NCBI RefSeq assembly: GCF_027587205.1
Contig: NZ_JAPDOD010000027.1
Location: 58,511-122,510, forward strand
Length of the DNA stretch: 64,000 nucleotides
DNA from: Solirubrobacter ginsenosidimutans
Lineage (GTDB): Bacteria; Actinomycetota; Thermoleophilia; Solirubrobacterales; Solirubrobacteraceae
Direction of reading: 5' to 3'
The first letter of the stretch is position 1. Each line of letters begins with the position of its first letter. The position numbers were made by a program, and so were the translations under genes. The notes under the pieces are model-generated. The model saw only the letters and a list, made by a program, of their open reading frames with translations. It had not been told where the DNA came from and did no database searches. Shown here piece by piece: positions 53,963 through 62,872 of this stretch.

Positions 53963-54609
53963 TCCGCGTCCTGCTCGTCGACGACGACGCGATGGTGCGC
54001 TCCGGCCTGCGGATGATGCTCGCCGGCGCGGCGGGCGTCGAGGTCGTGGGTGAGGCGGGTGACGGGCGCGAGGTGCTTCCCGCGGTCGACCGCCACCGCC
54101 CCGACGTGGTGCTGATGGACATCCGCATGCCCGTCGTCGACGGGATCGAGGCGACGCGGCTGCTGCGCGCCCAGCCCTCGCCCCCGTCCGTGATCGTCTT
54201 GACGACCTTCGACGCCGACGAACTGGTCCTGCGGGCTCTGCGGGCGGGCGCTGCCGGGTTCCTGCTCAAGGACACGCCACCGCCGGAGATCGTGCGGGCG
54301 ATCGAGCACGTGCACGCCGGCGAGGGGATGCTCTCGCCGACCGTGACCCGGCGCCTGATCGCGCTGGTCGCGGGCGACGACGGCGGGCGGGGCGAGGCGG
54401 CGCGGGCGCGGTTGGAGGGGTTGAGCGCCCGCGAGCGCGAGGTCGCGTGCGCGGTGGGACGCGGCGCCGCCAACGCCGAGATCGCGGCCGAGCTGCACAT
54501 GAGCGTGGCGACCGTCAAGGCGCACGTGTCCCGGCTGCTGGTGAAGCTCGAAGTCGAGAACCGCGTCCAGGTCGCGCTGCTCGTCCAGGAAACACAATTG
54601 CCGGGCTGA
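53959..54609 (+). CDS. NarL/LuxR-type response regulator
   Basis: This 216-residue regulator has a receiver domain (acidic DDD near residue 8, phospho-Asp in VVLMDIRMP, Lys in FLLKDTPP). A C-terminal LuxR HTH follows (LSAREREVACAVGRGAANAEIAAELHMSVATVKAHVSRLLVKL). The start ATG overlaps the kinase stop (ATGA). It is the cognate partner of the preceding kinase, and the adjacent exporter is a possible target. Confidence 0.9.
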   Translation: MIRVLLVDDDAMVRSGLRMMLAGAAGVEVVGEAGDGREVLPAVDRHRPDVVLMDIRMPVVDGIEATRLLRAQPSPPSVIVLTTFDADELVLRALRAGAAGFLLKDTPPPEIVRAIEHVHAGEGMLSPTVTRRLIALVAGDDGGRGEAARARLEGLSAREREVACAVGRGAANAEIAAELHMSVATVKAHVSRLLVKLEVENRVQVALLVQETQLPG

Positions 54610-54622
54610 GCCAATAAGGGGC

Positions 54623-55150
54623 ATGCTCGACGAGGCCGCGTTCGCGGAGCTCTATGACCGGCACGCCCCGCCGCTGGCCGCGTGGCTGCGGCGGCGGTCG
54701 GACCCGGACACCGCGCAGGAGTTGCTGGCGGAGACGTTCGCGGAGGCGTGGTGCTCACGCCGGCGCTTCAAACCCGAGCGCGGCTCGGCGCAGACCTGGG
54801 TGTTCGGCATCGCGCAGCACCTGCTGTTCGGCTACTACCGGCGGCTCGCGGTCGAGGACCGGGCGCGCCGGAAGCTCGGGATCCTGCTCGAGCCGGCCGT
54901 CTACGACGAGGCGGACGCGCGCCTCGACGCCGTCGCCCTGCGCGGTGAGCTGAGCGCCCGGCTGGCCCTGCTGCCGGAGGGCACGCGCGCCGCCGTGCTG
55001 CTGCGGGTCGTCGAGCAGCTCGACTACGAGGAACTCGGCCGGCGCCTCGGCTGCTCCTCCCCCGCCGCGCGCCTGCGGGTGTCCCGCGGCCTGCGCGAGC
55101 TGCGCCGCGAGCGCGGCGCCAACCTCACTCCCGAAGGAGCCGTGTCATGA
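54623..55150 (+). CDS. ECF-type RNA polymerase sigma factor
   Basis: This 175-residue protein has sigma region 2 (FAELYDRHAPPLAAWLRRR, ETFAEAWCSRRRF, WVFGIAQHLLFGYYRR) and region 4 (LALLPEGTRAAVLLRVVEQLDYEELGRRLGCSSPAARLRVSRGL). It starts 13 nt after the response regulator and overlaps the next gene (ATGA). The product of that next gene is its probable membrane partner. Confidence 0.85.
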   Translation: MLDEAAFAELYDRHAPPLAAWLRRRSDPDTAQELLAETFAEAWCSRRRFKPERGSAQTWVFGIAQHLLFGYYRRLAVEDRARRKLGILLEPAVYDEADARLDAVALRGELSARLALLPEGTRAAVLLRVVEQLDYEELGRRLGCSSPAARLRVSRGLRELRRERGANLTPEGAVS

Positions 55151-55737
55151 GCGTGGATTCCGACGTCGCCGCCGTCCGTGCCGCGCTGCTGCCGGCGATC
55201 GCCCGCGACGCGCGCCGTCGCCGTGGCCGTCGCCTCTGGGCCGCGGGGCTCGCGGTCATCGCGCTGCTGGGCGGCTCGACCGCCGTCGCCGCCGCGACCG
55301 GCGTGATCTGGTCGACGCCGAAGATCGACGCCGGCGTCCCGACCGTGCCGGAGTGGACGTACTACGCGCACAACCCGTTCTCGAAGGACGGCGGCCCGGT
55401 GCTGCTGCATCGCCATCCGGACTCGCTGGCGAAGGCCAACCACGCGATGGAGGCCAAACTCGCGACCGCGGGCGTGACCGCGCGCTGCGGCACCGACGCC
55501 GGTCACCCGCTCGCGTGCTTCCTCCCGAGCGGTGAGCTGGTCGACGGCGCCACCATGTCTGCCGCGCTGGCGGGTCCGAACGGGATCGTGGTCATCGACG
55601 AGGGTCCACAGGACTACGACACCAAGCCGCTGACCGCGGCCGAGGCGCACGCCTGGCTGTGCGCCCACCCGACCCAGCGCCCGGGCGCCGACGGCGGCGA
55701 GAAACCCGCCCCGACCGAGGGCTACGAGGACTGCTGA
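55147..55737 (+). CDS. Membrane-anchored protein coupled to the ECF sigma factor
   Basis: This 196-residue protein has a short cytoplasmic N-terminus rich in Arg (ARDARRRRGRRLW), one membrane helix (about residues 30-50, AAGLAVIALLGGSTAVAAATG) and an extracytoplasmic domain with three to four Cys (TARCGTDAGHPLACF, AWLCAHP, EDC). The layout suits an anti-sigma or sensor partner, but no zinc-finger or anti-sigma motif is visible. Transcription ends at a bidirectional hairpin just downstream. Confidence 0.65.
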   Translation: MSVDSDVAAVRAALLPAIARDARRRRGRRLWAAGLAVIALLGGSTAVAAATGVIWSTPKIDAGVPTVPEWTYYAHNPFSKDGGPVLLHRHPDSLAKANHAMEAKLATAGVTARCGTDAGHPLACFLPSGELVDGATMSAALAGPNGIVVIDEGPQDYDTKPLTAAEAHAWLCAHPTQRPGADGGEKPAPTEGYEDC

Positions 55738-55748
55738 GCGAAACGACC

Positions 55749-55783
55749 GTCGAGTTTCTCGCGTACAGCGCGAGAAACCCGAC
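55749..55783. terminator. Bidirectional terminator hairpin
   Basis: GTTTCTCGCG and CGCGAGAAAC form a perfect 10-bp stem around TACAG. GTCG/CGAC extends it past one mismatch. It lies between two convergent genes ending at 55737 and 55786, so it can serve both. Confidence 0.75.
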
Positions 55784-55785
55784 GC

Positions 55786-56688
55786 TCACGGCATGACGAG
55801 GGTCGCCAGCTCGGCCGCGAGCGGGTGGCCGAAGAGGCCTGGCAGGCCGCCGGTGTGGACGAACACGGTCTTCTCCCCCGGCTTGATGTCGCCGTCGCGC
55901 ACCGCGGCGGCGAGCCCCGCCATCGCCTTGGCGGTGTAGACCGGGTCGAGCACGAGGCCTTCGAGACGGCCGGCGTCGGAGATCGCCTGGCGCGCCGCGT
56001 CGGTCAGCAGCTCGTAGCCGGGACCGACCTGGTCCAGGCGCATCCGCAGGCCTTCGGCGCTCACACCCAGCTCCGTGACGAAGCCCGACACCCGCTCGAC
56101 GGGGTCTGAGACCGCGCCGGTATCGACGCCGAGCACTCGCCCGGCGCCGAGCCCGGCAACGAGCCCCGCCATCGTTCCGCCAGAGCCTACGCCCACCACG
56201 ACGTGCTGTACACCGGGCACCTGCTCGAGGATCTCCTCGGCGCACGTCACGTAGCCGCGCGCCCCGACCGCGCTCGAGCCGCCGTAGGGCAGGACGGCCG
56301 CGCCGGGCCGCCGCGCCGCGATCTCCTCCGGGTCTCCGTCCCAGACGATCTCGGCGCCGAACACGGCGTCGAGCGTGAGGTTCCCCGTGCCGGAGCCCGC
56401 GTGCAGCACGAGCACGACATCCAGCCCGAGCCGGCGGGCGGACGCCGCCGTCAGCCGCGCGTAGTTGCTCTGGGCGGCGCCGGTCGTGACGAGCGTCGTC
56501 GCGCCCGCGGCGACCGCCTCACCGCACAGGTGCTCGAGCTTGCGCAGCTTGTTCCCGCCGCCGCCCAGGCCGAGCCAGTCGTCGCGCTTGATCCACAGAT
56601 CGCCCGCGCGGAGCCCGAGCCGCTCCGCCAGTCGCGGAGCGGGCTCGCACGGGGTCTTCCAGACGCCTAGGTCAGAGACCGAGGGCAC
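55786..56688 (-). CDS. PLP-dependent D-cysteine desulfhydrase/ACC deaminase-like enzyme
   Basis: This 300-residue fold-type II PLP enzyme has the Lys in GLGGGGNKLRKLEHL (about residue 48), TTGAAQSNYARLTAASARRLG, VVVGVGSGGTMAGLVAG for phosphate binding, and VFVHTGGLPGLFGH at the end. The family covers D-cysteine desulfhydrase and 1-aminocyclopropane-1-carboxylate deaminase, and the substrate cannot be decided here. The GTG start overlaps the end of gatB by 17 nt, so it is the last gene of the gat transcript. Confidence 0.82.
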   Translation of the reverse strand: MPSVSDLGVWKTPCEPAPRLAERLGLRAGDLWIKRDDWLGLGGGGNKLRKLEHLCGEAVAAGATTLVTTGAAQSNYARLTAASARRLGLDVVLVLHAGSGTGNLTLDAVFGAEIVWDGDPEEIAARRPGAAVLPYGGSSAVGARGYVTCAEEILEQVPGVQHVVVGVGSGGTMAGLVAGLGAGRVLGVDTGAVSDPVERVSGFVTELGVSAEGLRMRLDQVGPGYELLTDAARQAISDAGRLEGLVLDPVYTAKAMAGLAAAVRDGDIKPGEKTVFVHTGGLPGLFGHPLAAELATLVMP

Positions 56689-58069
56689 TACGCAAGAGTC
56701 GGTTGACCTCGCCGCCGTCGGCGCGGCCCTTGGTCTCGCGCATGATCGGCCCGACCAGCGCGCCCATCGCCTTGGCGTTGCCGCCCTGGATGCGCTCGAC
56801 GACGTCCGGGTTCTCGGAGATGACCTTGGCGACGATCGCTTCCAGCTCGCCGCTGTCCTCCATCGCGGTCAGGCCCTCGCGCTCGGCGATCTCGGCCGGG
56901 TCGCCGCCTTCGGCGACCAGCTTGTCGAGGATCGTCCGGCCCGCCGCCGCGGTGACCGTCTTGGCGCCCACCAGCGTCACGAGCTTGGCCAGCGACGCGG
57001 GCTCGACCGACGCGCCGTCGCGGGAACGCAGTTCCGTCACCCAGATCGCGGTGGCCTTCGGGTCCGGAGCGCCGTCGGCGGCCCGCTCGAAGTACTCGCC
57101 CCACTCGGGCTCGAACGCGAACAGGTGCGCGGTGTCCTCGGCCAGGCCGAAGGTCTCGACGTAGCGCGCGGTGCGCTCGGCCGGGAGCTCGGGGATCGCG
57201 CGGCGGGCGGTCTCCAGCATCTCCGGCGTCGGCACCAGCGGGACGAGGTCGGGCTCCGGGAAGTAGCGGTAGTCGTGCGCCTCCTCCTTGGAGCGCAGCG
57301 AGCTGATCCGCCCGCTGACCGGGTCGAAGTGCAGCGTCTCCTGCGTCACCGCCTCGCCGGCCTCCAGCAGCGCCGTCTGGCGGGCGATCTCGGCGTTGAT
57401 GCCCTGCATCACGAACCGGAACGAGTTCATGTTCTTCAGCTCGGTCTTGGTGCCCAGCTCGGTGGTGCCGACCGGGCGGATGGAGACGTTGGCGTCGCAG
57501 CGCAGCGAGCCCTCCTCCATGTTCACGTCCGAGACGCCGAGCTGGCGCAGCGTCTCGCGCAGCAGCTGCAGCCAGTCGCGGGCCTGCTCGGCCGAGTGGA
57601 TGTCGGGCTCGGTGACGATCTCCGCCAGCGGCGTGCCGCCGCGGTTGTAGTCGACGATCGAGCTGTCAGAGCCGTGGATGCGCCCCGACTCGCCCACGTG
57701 CACGAGCTTGGCCGCGTCCTCCTCGAGGTGGATGCGGTGGATGCGCACGTCGCCCAGATGCCCGCCCAGGCAGAGCGGGATGTCGTACTGGGAGATCTGG
57801 TAGCCCTTGGACAGGTCCGGATAGAAGTAGTTCTTGCGGTGGAAGATCGAGCGCGGCGCGATCTCACAGCCGAGGGCGAGGCCCATCATGATCCCGTAGG
57901 TCACGGCCTGCGCGTTGGTCACCGGCAGCGTGCCGGGGAGGCCGAGGCAGACCGGGCAGGTGCGGGTGTTGGGCTCCTCGCCGAAGCTCAGCTCGCAGCC
58001 GCAGAACATCTTCGTGCGGGTCTTGAGCTGGACGTGGATCTCGAGGCCGATGACAGGTTCGTAGTTCAT
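56672..58069 (-). CDS. gatB: Asp-tRNA(Asn)/Glu-tRNA(Gln) amidotransferase subunit B
   Basis: This 465-residue GatB binds the mischarged tRNA and activates the side chain. It has the start YEPVIGLEIHVQLKTRTKMFCGC, the zinc site CGCELSF...CPVCLGLPG, the catalytic region NRGGTPLAEIVTEPD, and the C-terminal YqeY-like tail domain ending in ETKGRADGGEVNRLLRSAL. It overlaps gatA by 4 nt. Confidence 0.96.
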   Translation of the reverse strand: MNYEPVIGLEIHVQLKTRTKMFCGCELSFGEEPNTRTCPVCLGLPGTLPVTNAQAVTYGIMMGLALGCEIAPRSIFHRKNYFYPDLSKGYQISQYDIPLCLGGHLGDVRIHRIHLEEDAAKLVHVGESGRIHGSDSSIVDYNRGGTPLAEIVTEPDIHSAEQARDWLQLLRETLRQLGVSDVNMEEGSLRCDANVSIRPVGTTELGTKTELKNMNSFRFVMQGINAEIARQTALLEAGEAVTQETLHFDPVSGRISSLRSKEEAHDYRYFPEPDLVPLVPTPEMLETARRAIPELPAERTARYVETFGLAEDTAHLFAFEPEWGEYFERAADGAPDPKATAIWVTELRSRDGASVEPASLAKLVTLVGAKTVTAAAGRTILDKLVAEGGDPAEIAEREGLTAMEDSGELEAIVAKVISENPDVVERIQGGNAKAMGALVGPIMRETKGRADGGEVNRLLRSALGL

Positions 58070-59481
58070 GCGAACGCTCCGGATCCGTCGAAGCCGATCG
58101 CCTGTTCGAGCGCGTACGCGGCGTCGAGCAGGCGGTTCTCGCTGAAGGCCGGGCCGGCGATCTGAAAGCCCACCGGCAGGCCGTCGGAGAGCCCGTTGGG
58201 GATCGAGATGCCAGGGATGCCGGCGAGTGACATCGGCACGGTGCAGAAGTCGTTGAGGTACATGGCGAGCGGGTCCGCGGTCTTGGCGCCGAGCTCGAAG
58301 GCGACGCCCGGCGCGGTCGGGGTGACGACGAAGTCGAAGTTCTCCCAGGCGTTCGTGAAGTCCCGGGCGATCAGCGTGCGGACCTTCTGTGCCTTGGCGT
58401 AGTAGGCGTCGTAGTAGCCGCTCGAGAGCGCGTAGGTCCCGAGCATGATGCGCCGCTTGACCTCGGCGCCGAAGCCCTCCTCGCGCGTCTTGGTGTACAT
58501 CCCGAGCAGGCCGCCGGTGGTGTCCTTGGCGCGGAAGCCGAACCGCACGCCGTCGTAGCGGGCGAGGTTCGAGGATGCCTCGGCGGGCGCCAGCAGGTAG
58601 TACGCGGCGAGGCCGTGCGGGGCGTGCGGGAGGTGCATCGTCTCGACGGTCGCGCCGAGCGCCCGGGCCTTGTCGAGCGTGTCGTTGAACGCTGCGAGGA
58701 CGCCGGGCTCGATGCCCTCGCCTGAGAGCTCCTCCGGCACGCCGAGGCGGATGCCCTTGAGGTCGCGCGCGGTCGGCAGCTTGACCGGCTCGGGCAGGCC
58801 GATGCTCGTGCTGTCACACGGGTCGGGGCCGACCATGCCGGAGAGCAGCAGCGCGGTGTCGGTGACATCGCGGGTGAACGTCCCCGCCTGGTCGAGCGAG
58901 GAGGCGAAGGCGATCATGCCGTAGCGGCTGATCGCGCCGTAGGTGGGCTTGAGGCCGACGATCCCGCACAGCGCGGCGGGCTGGCGGATCGAGCCGCCGG
59001 TGTCGGTGCCGATCGACCACGGCGCGGTGCCCGCGGCGACGCTCGCCGCGCTGCCGCCGCTGGAGCCGCCCGGGACGCGGGTCGTGTCCCACGGGTTCAA
59101 CGTCGGCCCGTACGCCGAGTTCTCCGTGGAGGAGCCCATCGCGAACTCGTCCTGGTTGGTCTTGCCCAGCAGCGTGCCGCCGGCGGCCTTGAGGTTGCGC
59201 ACCGACGTCGCCGTGTAGGGCGGGCGGTAGCCCTCGAGGATCTTCGAGCCGGCCTGGCTCGGGATGCCCTCGGTGGCGAAGAGGTCCTTGATCGCGATCG
59301 GCACGCCCGCGAAGGCACTGTCCGTGTCCTGCTCCGGCGTCTCCTCCGCGACCCAGGTGAAGGAGTTGAAGGCGTCCTTCTCCGCGCGGTCGCGGTAGAA
59401 GGCGAAGTACTCGGCGGCGTCGAGCTCACCCGACTTGATCGCGGCGGCGGCCTGGGCGGCCGTCAGCTCGAGCATGCTCAT
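58066..59481 (-). CDS. gatA: Asp-tRNA(Asn)/Glu-tRNA(Gln) amidotransferase subunit A
   Basis: This 471-residue amidase-signature enzyme releases ammonia from glutamine. It has the catalytic Lys in GVPIAIKDLFATEG, PGGSSGGSAASVAAG, and the Ser triad region GTDTGGSIRQPAALCGIVGLKPTYG. The start ATG overlaps gatC (ATGA); a second ATG lies two codons later. GatCAB implies that Asn-tRNA and/or Gln-tRNA is made indirectly in this organism. Confidence 0.96.
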   Translation of the reverse strand: MSMLELTAAQAAAAIKSGELDAAEYFAFYRDRAEKDAFNSFTWVAEETPEQDTDSAFAGVPIAIKDLFATEGIPSQAGSKILEGYRPPYTATSVRNLKAAGGTLLGKTNQDEFAMGSSTENSAYGPTLNPWDTTRVPGGSSGGSAASVAAGTAPWSIGTDTGGSIRQPAALCGIVGLKPTYGAISRYGMIAFASSLDQAGTFTRDVTDTALLLSGMVGPDPCDSTSIGLPEPVKLPTARDLKGIRLGVPEELSGEGIEPGVLAAFNDTLDKARALGATVETMHLPHAPHGLAAYYLLAPAEASSNLARYDGVRFGFRAKDTTGGLLGMYTKTREEGFGAEVKRRIMLGTYALSSGYYDAYYAKAQKVRTLIARDFTNAWENFDFVVTPTAPGVAFELGAKTADPLAMYLNDFCTVPMSLAGIPGISIPNGLSDGLPVGFQIAGPAFSENRLLDAAYALEQAIGFDGSGAFA

Positions 59482-59768
59482 GCGGCACCCGGGCTCGGCA
59501 CGCGGAACCCGCTGTTGGCCATGTCCGGCGCGCTCTCCAGCGCCTTCTCACGCGGAAGTGACGGGCGCGGCTCGTCGGCGCGCAGCGCGTTCTCGACGTC
59601 GATGACGTGGGAGGTGGGTGGGACGTCCGCAAGGTCGCCGAGCTCGCCGATCAGCTCGATGTGATCGAGCACCTTGGAGAGCTCGCCGCCGAAGCGCTCG
59701 ACCTCCTCGTCGGTGAGTTCGAGGCGGGCGAGGCGGGCAACGTGCAGTACCTGATCGCGACTCAGCAT
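59478..59768 (-). CDS. gatC: Asp-tRNA(Asn)/Glu-tRNA(Gln) amidotransferase subunit C
   Basis: This 96-residue GatC stabilises the GatA-GatB complex. It has the N-terminal helix VLHVARLARLELTDEEVERF, then LSKVLDHIELIGELGDLADV, and the C-terminal extension PREKALESAPDMANSGFRVP. It is the first gene of gatC-gatA-gatB-55786, preceded by TAACAT 8 nt before its ATG. Confidence 0.94.
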   Translation of the reverse strand: MLSRDQVLHVARLARLELTDEEVERFGGELSKVLDHIELIGELGDLADVPPTSHVIDVENALRADEPRPSLPREKALESAPDMANSGFRVPSPGAA

Positions 59769-59776
59769 TGGCGCTG

Positions 59777-59782
59777 ATGTTA
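59777..59782 (-). promoter_or_regulatory. -10 box for gatC (leaderless type)
   Basis: TAACAT on the minus strand lies 8 nt before the gatC ATG, within CCGCCTAACATC. The same 12-nt string precedes ilvC. No Shine-Dalgarno sequence lies in the gap. Confidence 0.5.
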
Positions 59783-59828
59783 GGCGGGTGTGGCGGCGGA
59801 GCCCGATCCGGGGATTCGAACCGGCGCG

Positions 59829-60314
59829 TCAGCCCGGGACGGGGCGGCGCGGGACGTCGGGGGCGACGGCGCCCGGGGTCGATTCGTCGCGCATGCTCAG
59901 CCAGCTCCCAACCCAGGCGAGGATCGCGCCGGCGAGGGCGAGCCAGGCGCCGTAGCGCAGGTCGGCGGCGCCGTTGGGGCCGGGCGGGTCGAGCAGCCGG
60001 AACACGACGAGCAGGATCGCGAGCCAGCCGGTCGCGCTCGCGATCACCGCGATGCCGATCGACTTGGCCGGGCCGCTCGTCGTGACCGAGATGACCGGGA
60101 CGAGGATCGCCGGCAGTGCGATGACGGCCAGCAGGATGTCGGTGACCGTGAAGGCCTGCCACGCCGTGACGCTCTCGACCACGAGCGTGAACTGCTTGAC
60201 CTGCAACGTCGCGCCGTCGAGCGCCGTCGGCAGGTTCGGCATGTACCAGGGCAGGAACAGCGAGACGAGCAGCAGGACGCCGCCGAGGCCGGCGATCGGC
60301 TCCGCGCGGCGCAT
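59829..60314 (-). CDS. Small integral membrane protein (161 aa)
   Basis: This protein has four hydrophobic helices (about residues 8-25, 55-75, 85-105 and 125-145) and short loops: EPIAGLGGVLLLVSLFLPWY, FTVTDILLAVIALPAILVPV, ATGWLAILLVVFRLLDPPG and YGAWLALAGAILAWVGSWL. It resembles actinobacterial four-helix proteins of unknown role. The start is 4 nt after the folD stop, so it is co-transcribed with folD. Confidence 0.65.
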   Translation of the reverse strand: MRRAEPIAGLGGVLLLVSLFLPWYMPNLPTALDGATLQVKQFTLVVESVTAWQAFTVTDILLAVIALPAILVPVISVTTSGPAKSIGIAVIASATGWLAILLVVFRLLDPPGPNGAADLRYGAWLALAGAILAWVGSWLSMRDESTPGAVAPDVPRRPVPG

Positions 60315-60318
60315 CGCG

Positions 60319-61161
60319 CTAGGCCGCGGCCTTCGCGGCTTCGAGGGTGTTGCGCAGGAGCATCGCGATCGTCATCGGGCCGACGCCGCCGGGCACGGGC
60401 GTGATCAGCGACGCGCGCTCGACGGCGGAGTCGAACTCTACGTCGCCGGCGAGCTTTTCGGGCGTGCGGTTCATGCCCACGTCGATGACCACGGCGCCCT
60501 CCTTGATCCAGTCGCCCTTGATCAGCTCCGGGACGCCCACCGCGGCGATCAGGACGTCCGCGCGGCGGCAGACCTCCGCCAGGTCCCGCGTGCGCGAGTG
60601 GCAGGTGGTGACGGTGGCGTTGGCGGCGAGGAGCATGGCCGAGATCGGCTTGCCGACGAGGTCGGAGCGGCCCACGACGACCGCCTCGGCGCCCTCGAGC
60701 TGCACGTCGTGGCGGCGAAGGAGCTCCATGCACCCGCTCGGCGTGCACGGCCGCAGGCCGGGCAGCCCCTTGCTCAGCAGGCCGGTCGAGATCGGCGTGA
60801 GGCCGTCGACGTCCTTGCGCGGGTCGATCTCGGTCGTCAGCGCGGGGCCGTCGACCTGCGGCGGTGTGGGCAGCTGCAGCAGGATGCCGTTGACCGCCGG
60901 GTTGGCGTTGAGCTCGTGGATCGTCGCGCGGACCTCGTCGTGCGAGGCGTCCTGCGGGAGGCGGAGGTCGAACGGGCGGATGCCGACCTCGTTGCTCGCC
61001 TTCTGCTTGCCGCCGACGTAGATCGCGCTCGCCGCGTCGTCGCCCACCAGCACCGTCGCCAGGCCGGGCGGTTCGTGGCCTTGCGCGACCCACGCCGCGA
61101 CCTCGTCGCGCACCTCGGCGCGGACCTGTTGGGCGATGGCCTTACCGTCGATCAGCGTCAT
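60319..61161 (-). CDS. folD: Methylenetetrahydrofolate dehydrogenase/cyclohydrolase
   Basis: This 280-residue bifunctional enzyme interconverts methylene-, methenyl- and formyl-THF with NADP. It has ATVLVGDDAASAIYVGGKQKA with the catalytic Tyr/Lys pair, NGILLQLPTPPQVD, PCTPSGCMELLRRHD, VVGRSDLVGKPISAMLL for the nucleotide, and ITPVPGGVGPMTIAMLL. Start ATG 61161; a -10-like TAGCCT overlaps that of the divergent gamma-glutamyltransferase gene. Confidence 0.95.
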   Translation of the reverse strand: MTLIDGKAIAQQVRAEVRDEVAAWVAQGHEPPGLATVLVGDDAASAIYVGGKQKASNEVGIRPFDLRLPQDASHDEVRATIHELNANPAVNGILLQLPTPPQVDGPALTTEIDPRKDVDGLTPISTGLLSKGLPGLRPCTPSGCMELLRRHDVQLEGAEAVVVGRSDLVGKPISAMLLAANATVTTCHSRTRDLAEVCRRADVLIAAVGVPELIKGDWIKEGAVVIDVGMNRTPEKLAGDVEFDSAVERASLITPVPGGVGPMTIAMLLRNTLEAAKAAA

Positions 61162-61172
61162 TTCGCCGCCGG

Positions 61173-61182
61173 AGGCTAGCGT
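61173..61182. promoter_or_regulatory. Overlapping divergent -10-like boxes for folD and the ggt-like gene
   Basis: AGGCTAGCGT holds TAGCCT on the minus strand (11 nt before folD) and TAGCGT on the plus strand (9 nt before 61192). The arrangement repeats that of menE/35041. Confidence 0.35.
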
Positions 61183-61191
61183 TCCGGGTGG

Positions 61192-62871
61192 ATGCCCTTC
61201 ACGACACGGCCTGAGCTCTCCGGCACCTTCGGCATGGTCGCCTCGACCCACTGGCTGGCCTCCGCGGCCGGGATGGCGGTGCTCGAGCGCGGCGGGAACG
61301 CCTTCGACGCGGCGGTGGCGGCCGGTTTCGCGCTGCAGGTCGTCGAGCCGCACATGAACGGTCCGGGCGGGGATCTGCCGCTGCTCTTCTGGAAGGACGG
61401 GGTGCCGCAGGTGCTCTGCGGGCAGGGACCGGCGCCCGCCGCGGCGTCGGTGGCCTCCTACCGGGCGCTGGGGCTGGAGCTCGTTCCGGGGACCGGCTAC
61501 CTCGCCGCCTGCGTGCCGGGCTCGTTCGACGCCTGGCTGCTGCTCCTGCGCGACCACGGGACCTGGGAGCTCGCCGACGTGCTCGCCTTCGCGATCGGCT
61601 ACGCGCGGGACGGGTTCCCGGCGACGCCCGGCATCCTTCGCGCGATCGCCGCGCTGGAGCCGAGCTGGGAGACCTCGCACGCGCTCTGGCAGCCGAGCGC
61701 GCGGCTGCGCAACCCGGTGCTGGCCGAGACCTACGCGCGGCTCGCGCGGTCGGGCGGGGACACGCGCGAGGCGCGGATCGACACGGCGCGCGAGGCGTGG
61801 TACCGCGGGTGGGTGGCCGAGGCGATCGTCGCGGCCGTCGGAGTGCCGGCGGTCGACAGCACGGGTGTTGCGCACGCGGGTGTTCTGTCGGGCGACGATC
61901 TCGCCGGGTTCTCGGCGTCGTACGAAGCGCCGGTGTCGCTCGACTTCGGCGGCTGGACGGTCTTCAAGACCGGGCCGTGGGGCCAGGGGCCGGTCCTGCT
62001 CCAGCAGCTGGCGATGCTCGACGGGGCGGACCTCGGGCCGTTCCTCGGCGTCGAGCACCTGCACGGCGTGGTCGAGGGCGCGAAGCTCGCGTTCGCCGAT
62101 CGCGACGCCTGGTACGGCGACTCGGCCGACGTGCCGTTGGACACGCTGCTCTCGCGGGCGTACGCGGAGGAGCGGCGGGCCCTGATCGGGGCTGACGCTT
62201 CAGGCGAGCTGCGCCCCGGGCTCGATGGGCGCGTGCCGACGGTCCACGCGGGTGCGGACGCCCGCGCGGGCGTGGGCGAGCCGACCCGCGGCGACACCTG
62301 CCACCTCGACGTCGCCGATCGCTTCGGCAACCTGATCTCGGCGACGCCCAGCGGCGGCTGGCTGCAGAGCTCGCCGGCGATTGAAGGTCTCGGCTTCTGC
62401 CTTGGGACGCGCGCGCAGATGTTCTGGCTCGAGGACGGACTGGGTGCGTCGCTGGTGGGTGGGCGGCGGCCGCGGACGACGCTCTCGCCGTCGCTGGCCT
62501 TGCGCTCGGACGAGACCGTGCTGGCGTTCGGCACTCCAGGGGGCGATCAGCAGGATCAGTGGTCGCTGGAGTTCTTCCTCGCCCACGCCGTCTACGGGCT
62601 CGACCTGCAGGCCGCGATCGACGCGCCGATGTTCCACACCACCCACTTCCCGAGCTCGTTCTATCCGCGCGCCGCGTCGCCGCGGCAGGTGGAGGTCGAG
62701 GCGCGGGTGCCGGAGGCGACGGTGGCCGCGCTGCGGGCGCGCGGGCATGACGTCGTCGTGGGCTCGGAGTGGGAGCACGGGCGGTTGAGCGCGATCTCGC
62801 GCTCGCCCGACGGGTTGCTGCACGGTGCCGCGAACCCGCGCGGGATGCAGGGCTACGCCATCGGCCGCTGA
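61192..62871 (+). CDS. Gamma-glutamyltransferase family protein
   Basis: This 559-residue Ntn-hydrolase of the GGT/YwrD type starts with FGMVASTHWLASAAGMAVLERGGNAFDAAVAAGFAL and HMNGPGGDLPLLFW. The probable autocatalytic cleavage site and nucleophile Thr is in GEPTRGDTCHLDVADRFGN (about residue 366). FGTPGGDQQDQWSLEFFLA supplies the glutamate-binding GG. No signal peptide is seen, so it is probably cytoplasmic, unlike the glutathione-degrading periplasmic GGT. Relatives hydrolyse gamma-glutamyl or acyl-amide bonds; the substrate is unknown. Confidence 0.85.
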   Translation: MPFTTRPELSGTFGMVASTHWLASAAGMAVLERGGNAFDAAVAAGFALQVVEPHMNGPGGDLPLLFWKDGVPQVLCGQGPAPAAASVASYRALGLELVPGTGYLAACVPGSFDAWLLLLRDHGTWELADVLAFAIGYARDGFPATPGILRAIAALEPSWETSHALWQPSARLRNPVLAETYARLARSGGDTREARIDTAREAWYRGWVAEAIVAAVGVPAVDSTGVAHAGVLSGDDLAGFSASYEAPVSLDFGGWTVFKTGPWGQGPVLLQQLAMLDGADLGPFLGVEHLHGVVEGAKLAFADRDAWYGDSADVPLDTLLSRAYAEERRALIGADASGELRPGLDGRVPTVHAGADARAGVGEPTRGDTCHLDVADRFGNLISATPSGGWLQSSPAIEGLGFCLGTRAQMFWLEDGLGASLVGGRRPRTTLSPSLALRSDETVLAFGTPGGDQQDQWSLEFFLAHAVYGLDLQAAIDAPMFHTTHFPSSFYPRAASPRQVEVEARVPEATVAALRARGHDVVVGSEWEHGRLSAISRSPDGLLHGAANPRGMQGYAIGR

Positions 62872-62872
62872 A

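Noticed and set aside
59801..59828. tRNA-like string GGTTCGAATCCCCGG (minus strand) followed by a possible acceptor end downstream of the 59829 gene
   Set aside because: The bases flanking TTCGAAT do not form a 5-bp T stem (only two pairs), and no D or anticodon arm precedes it, as the upstream sequence is coding. Treated as chance, not a tRNA or att remnant.
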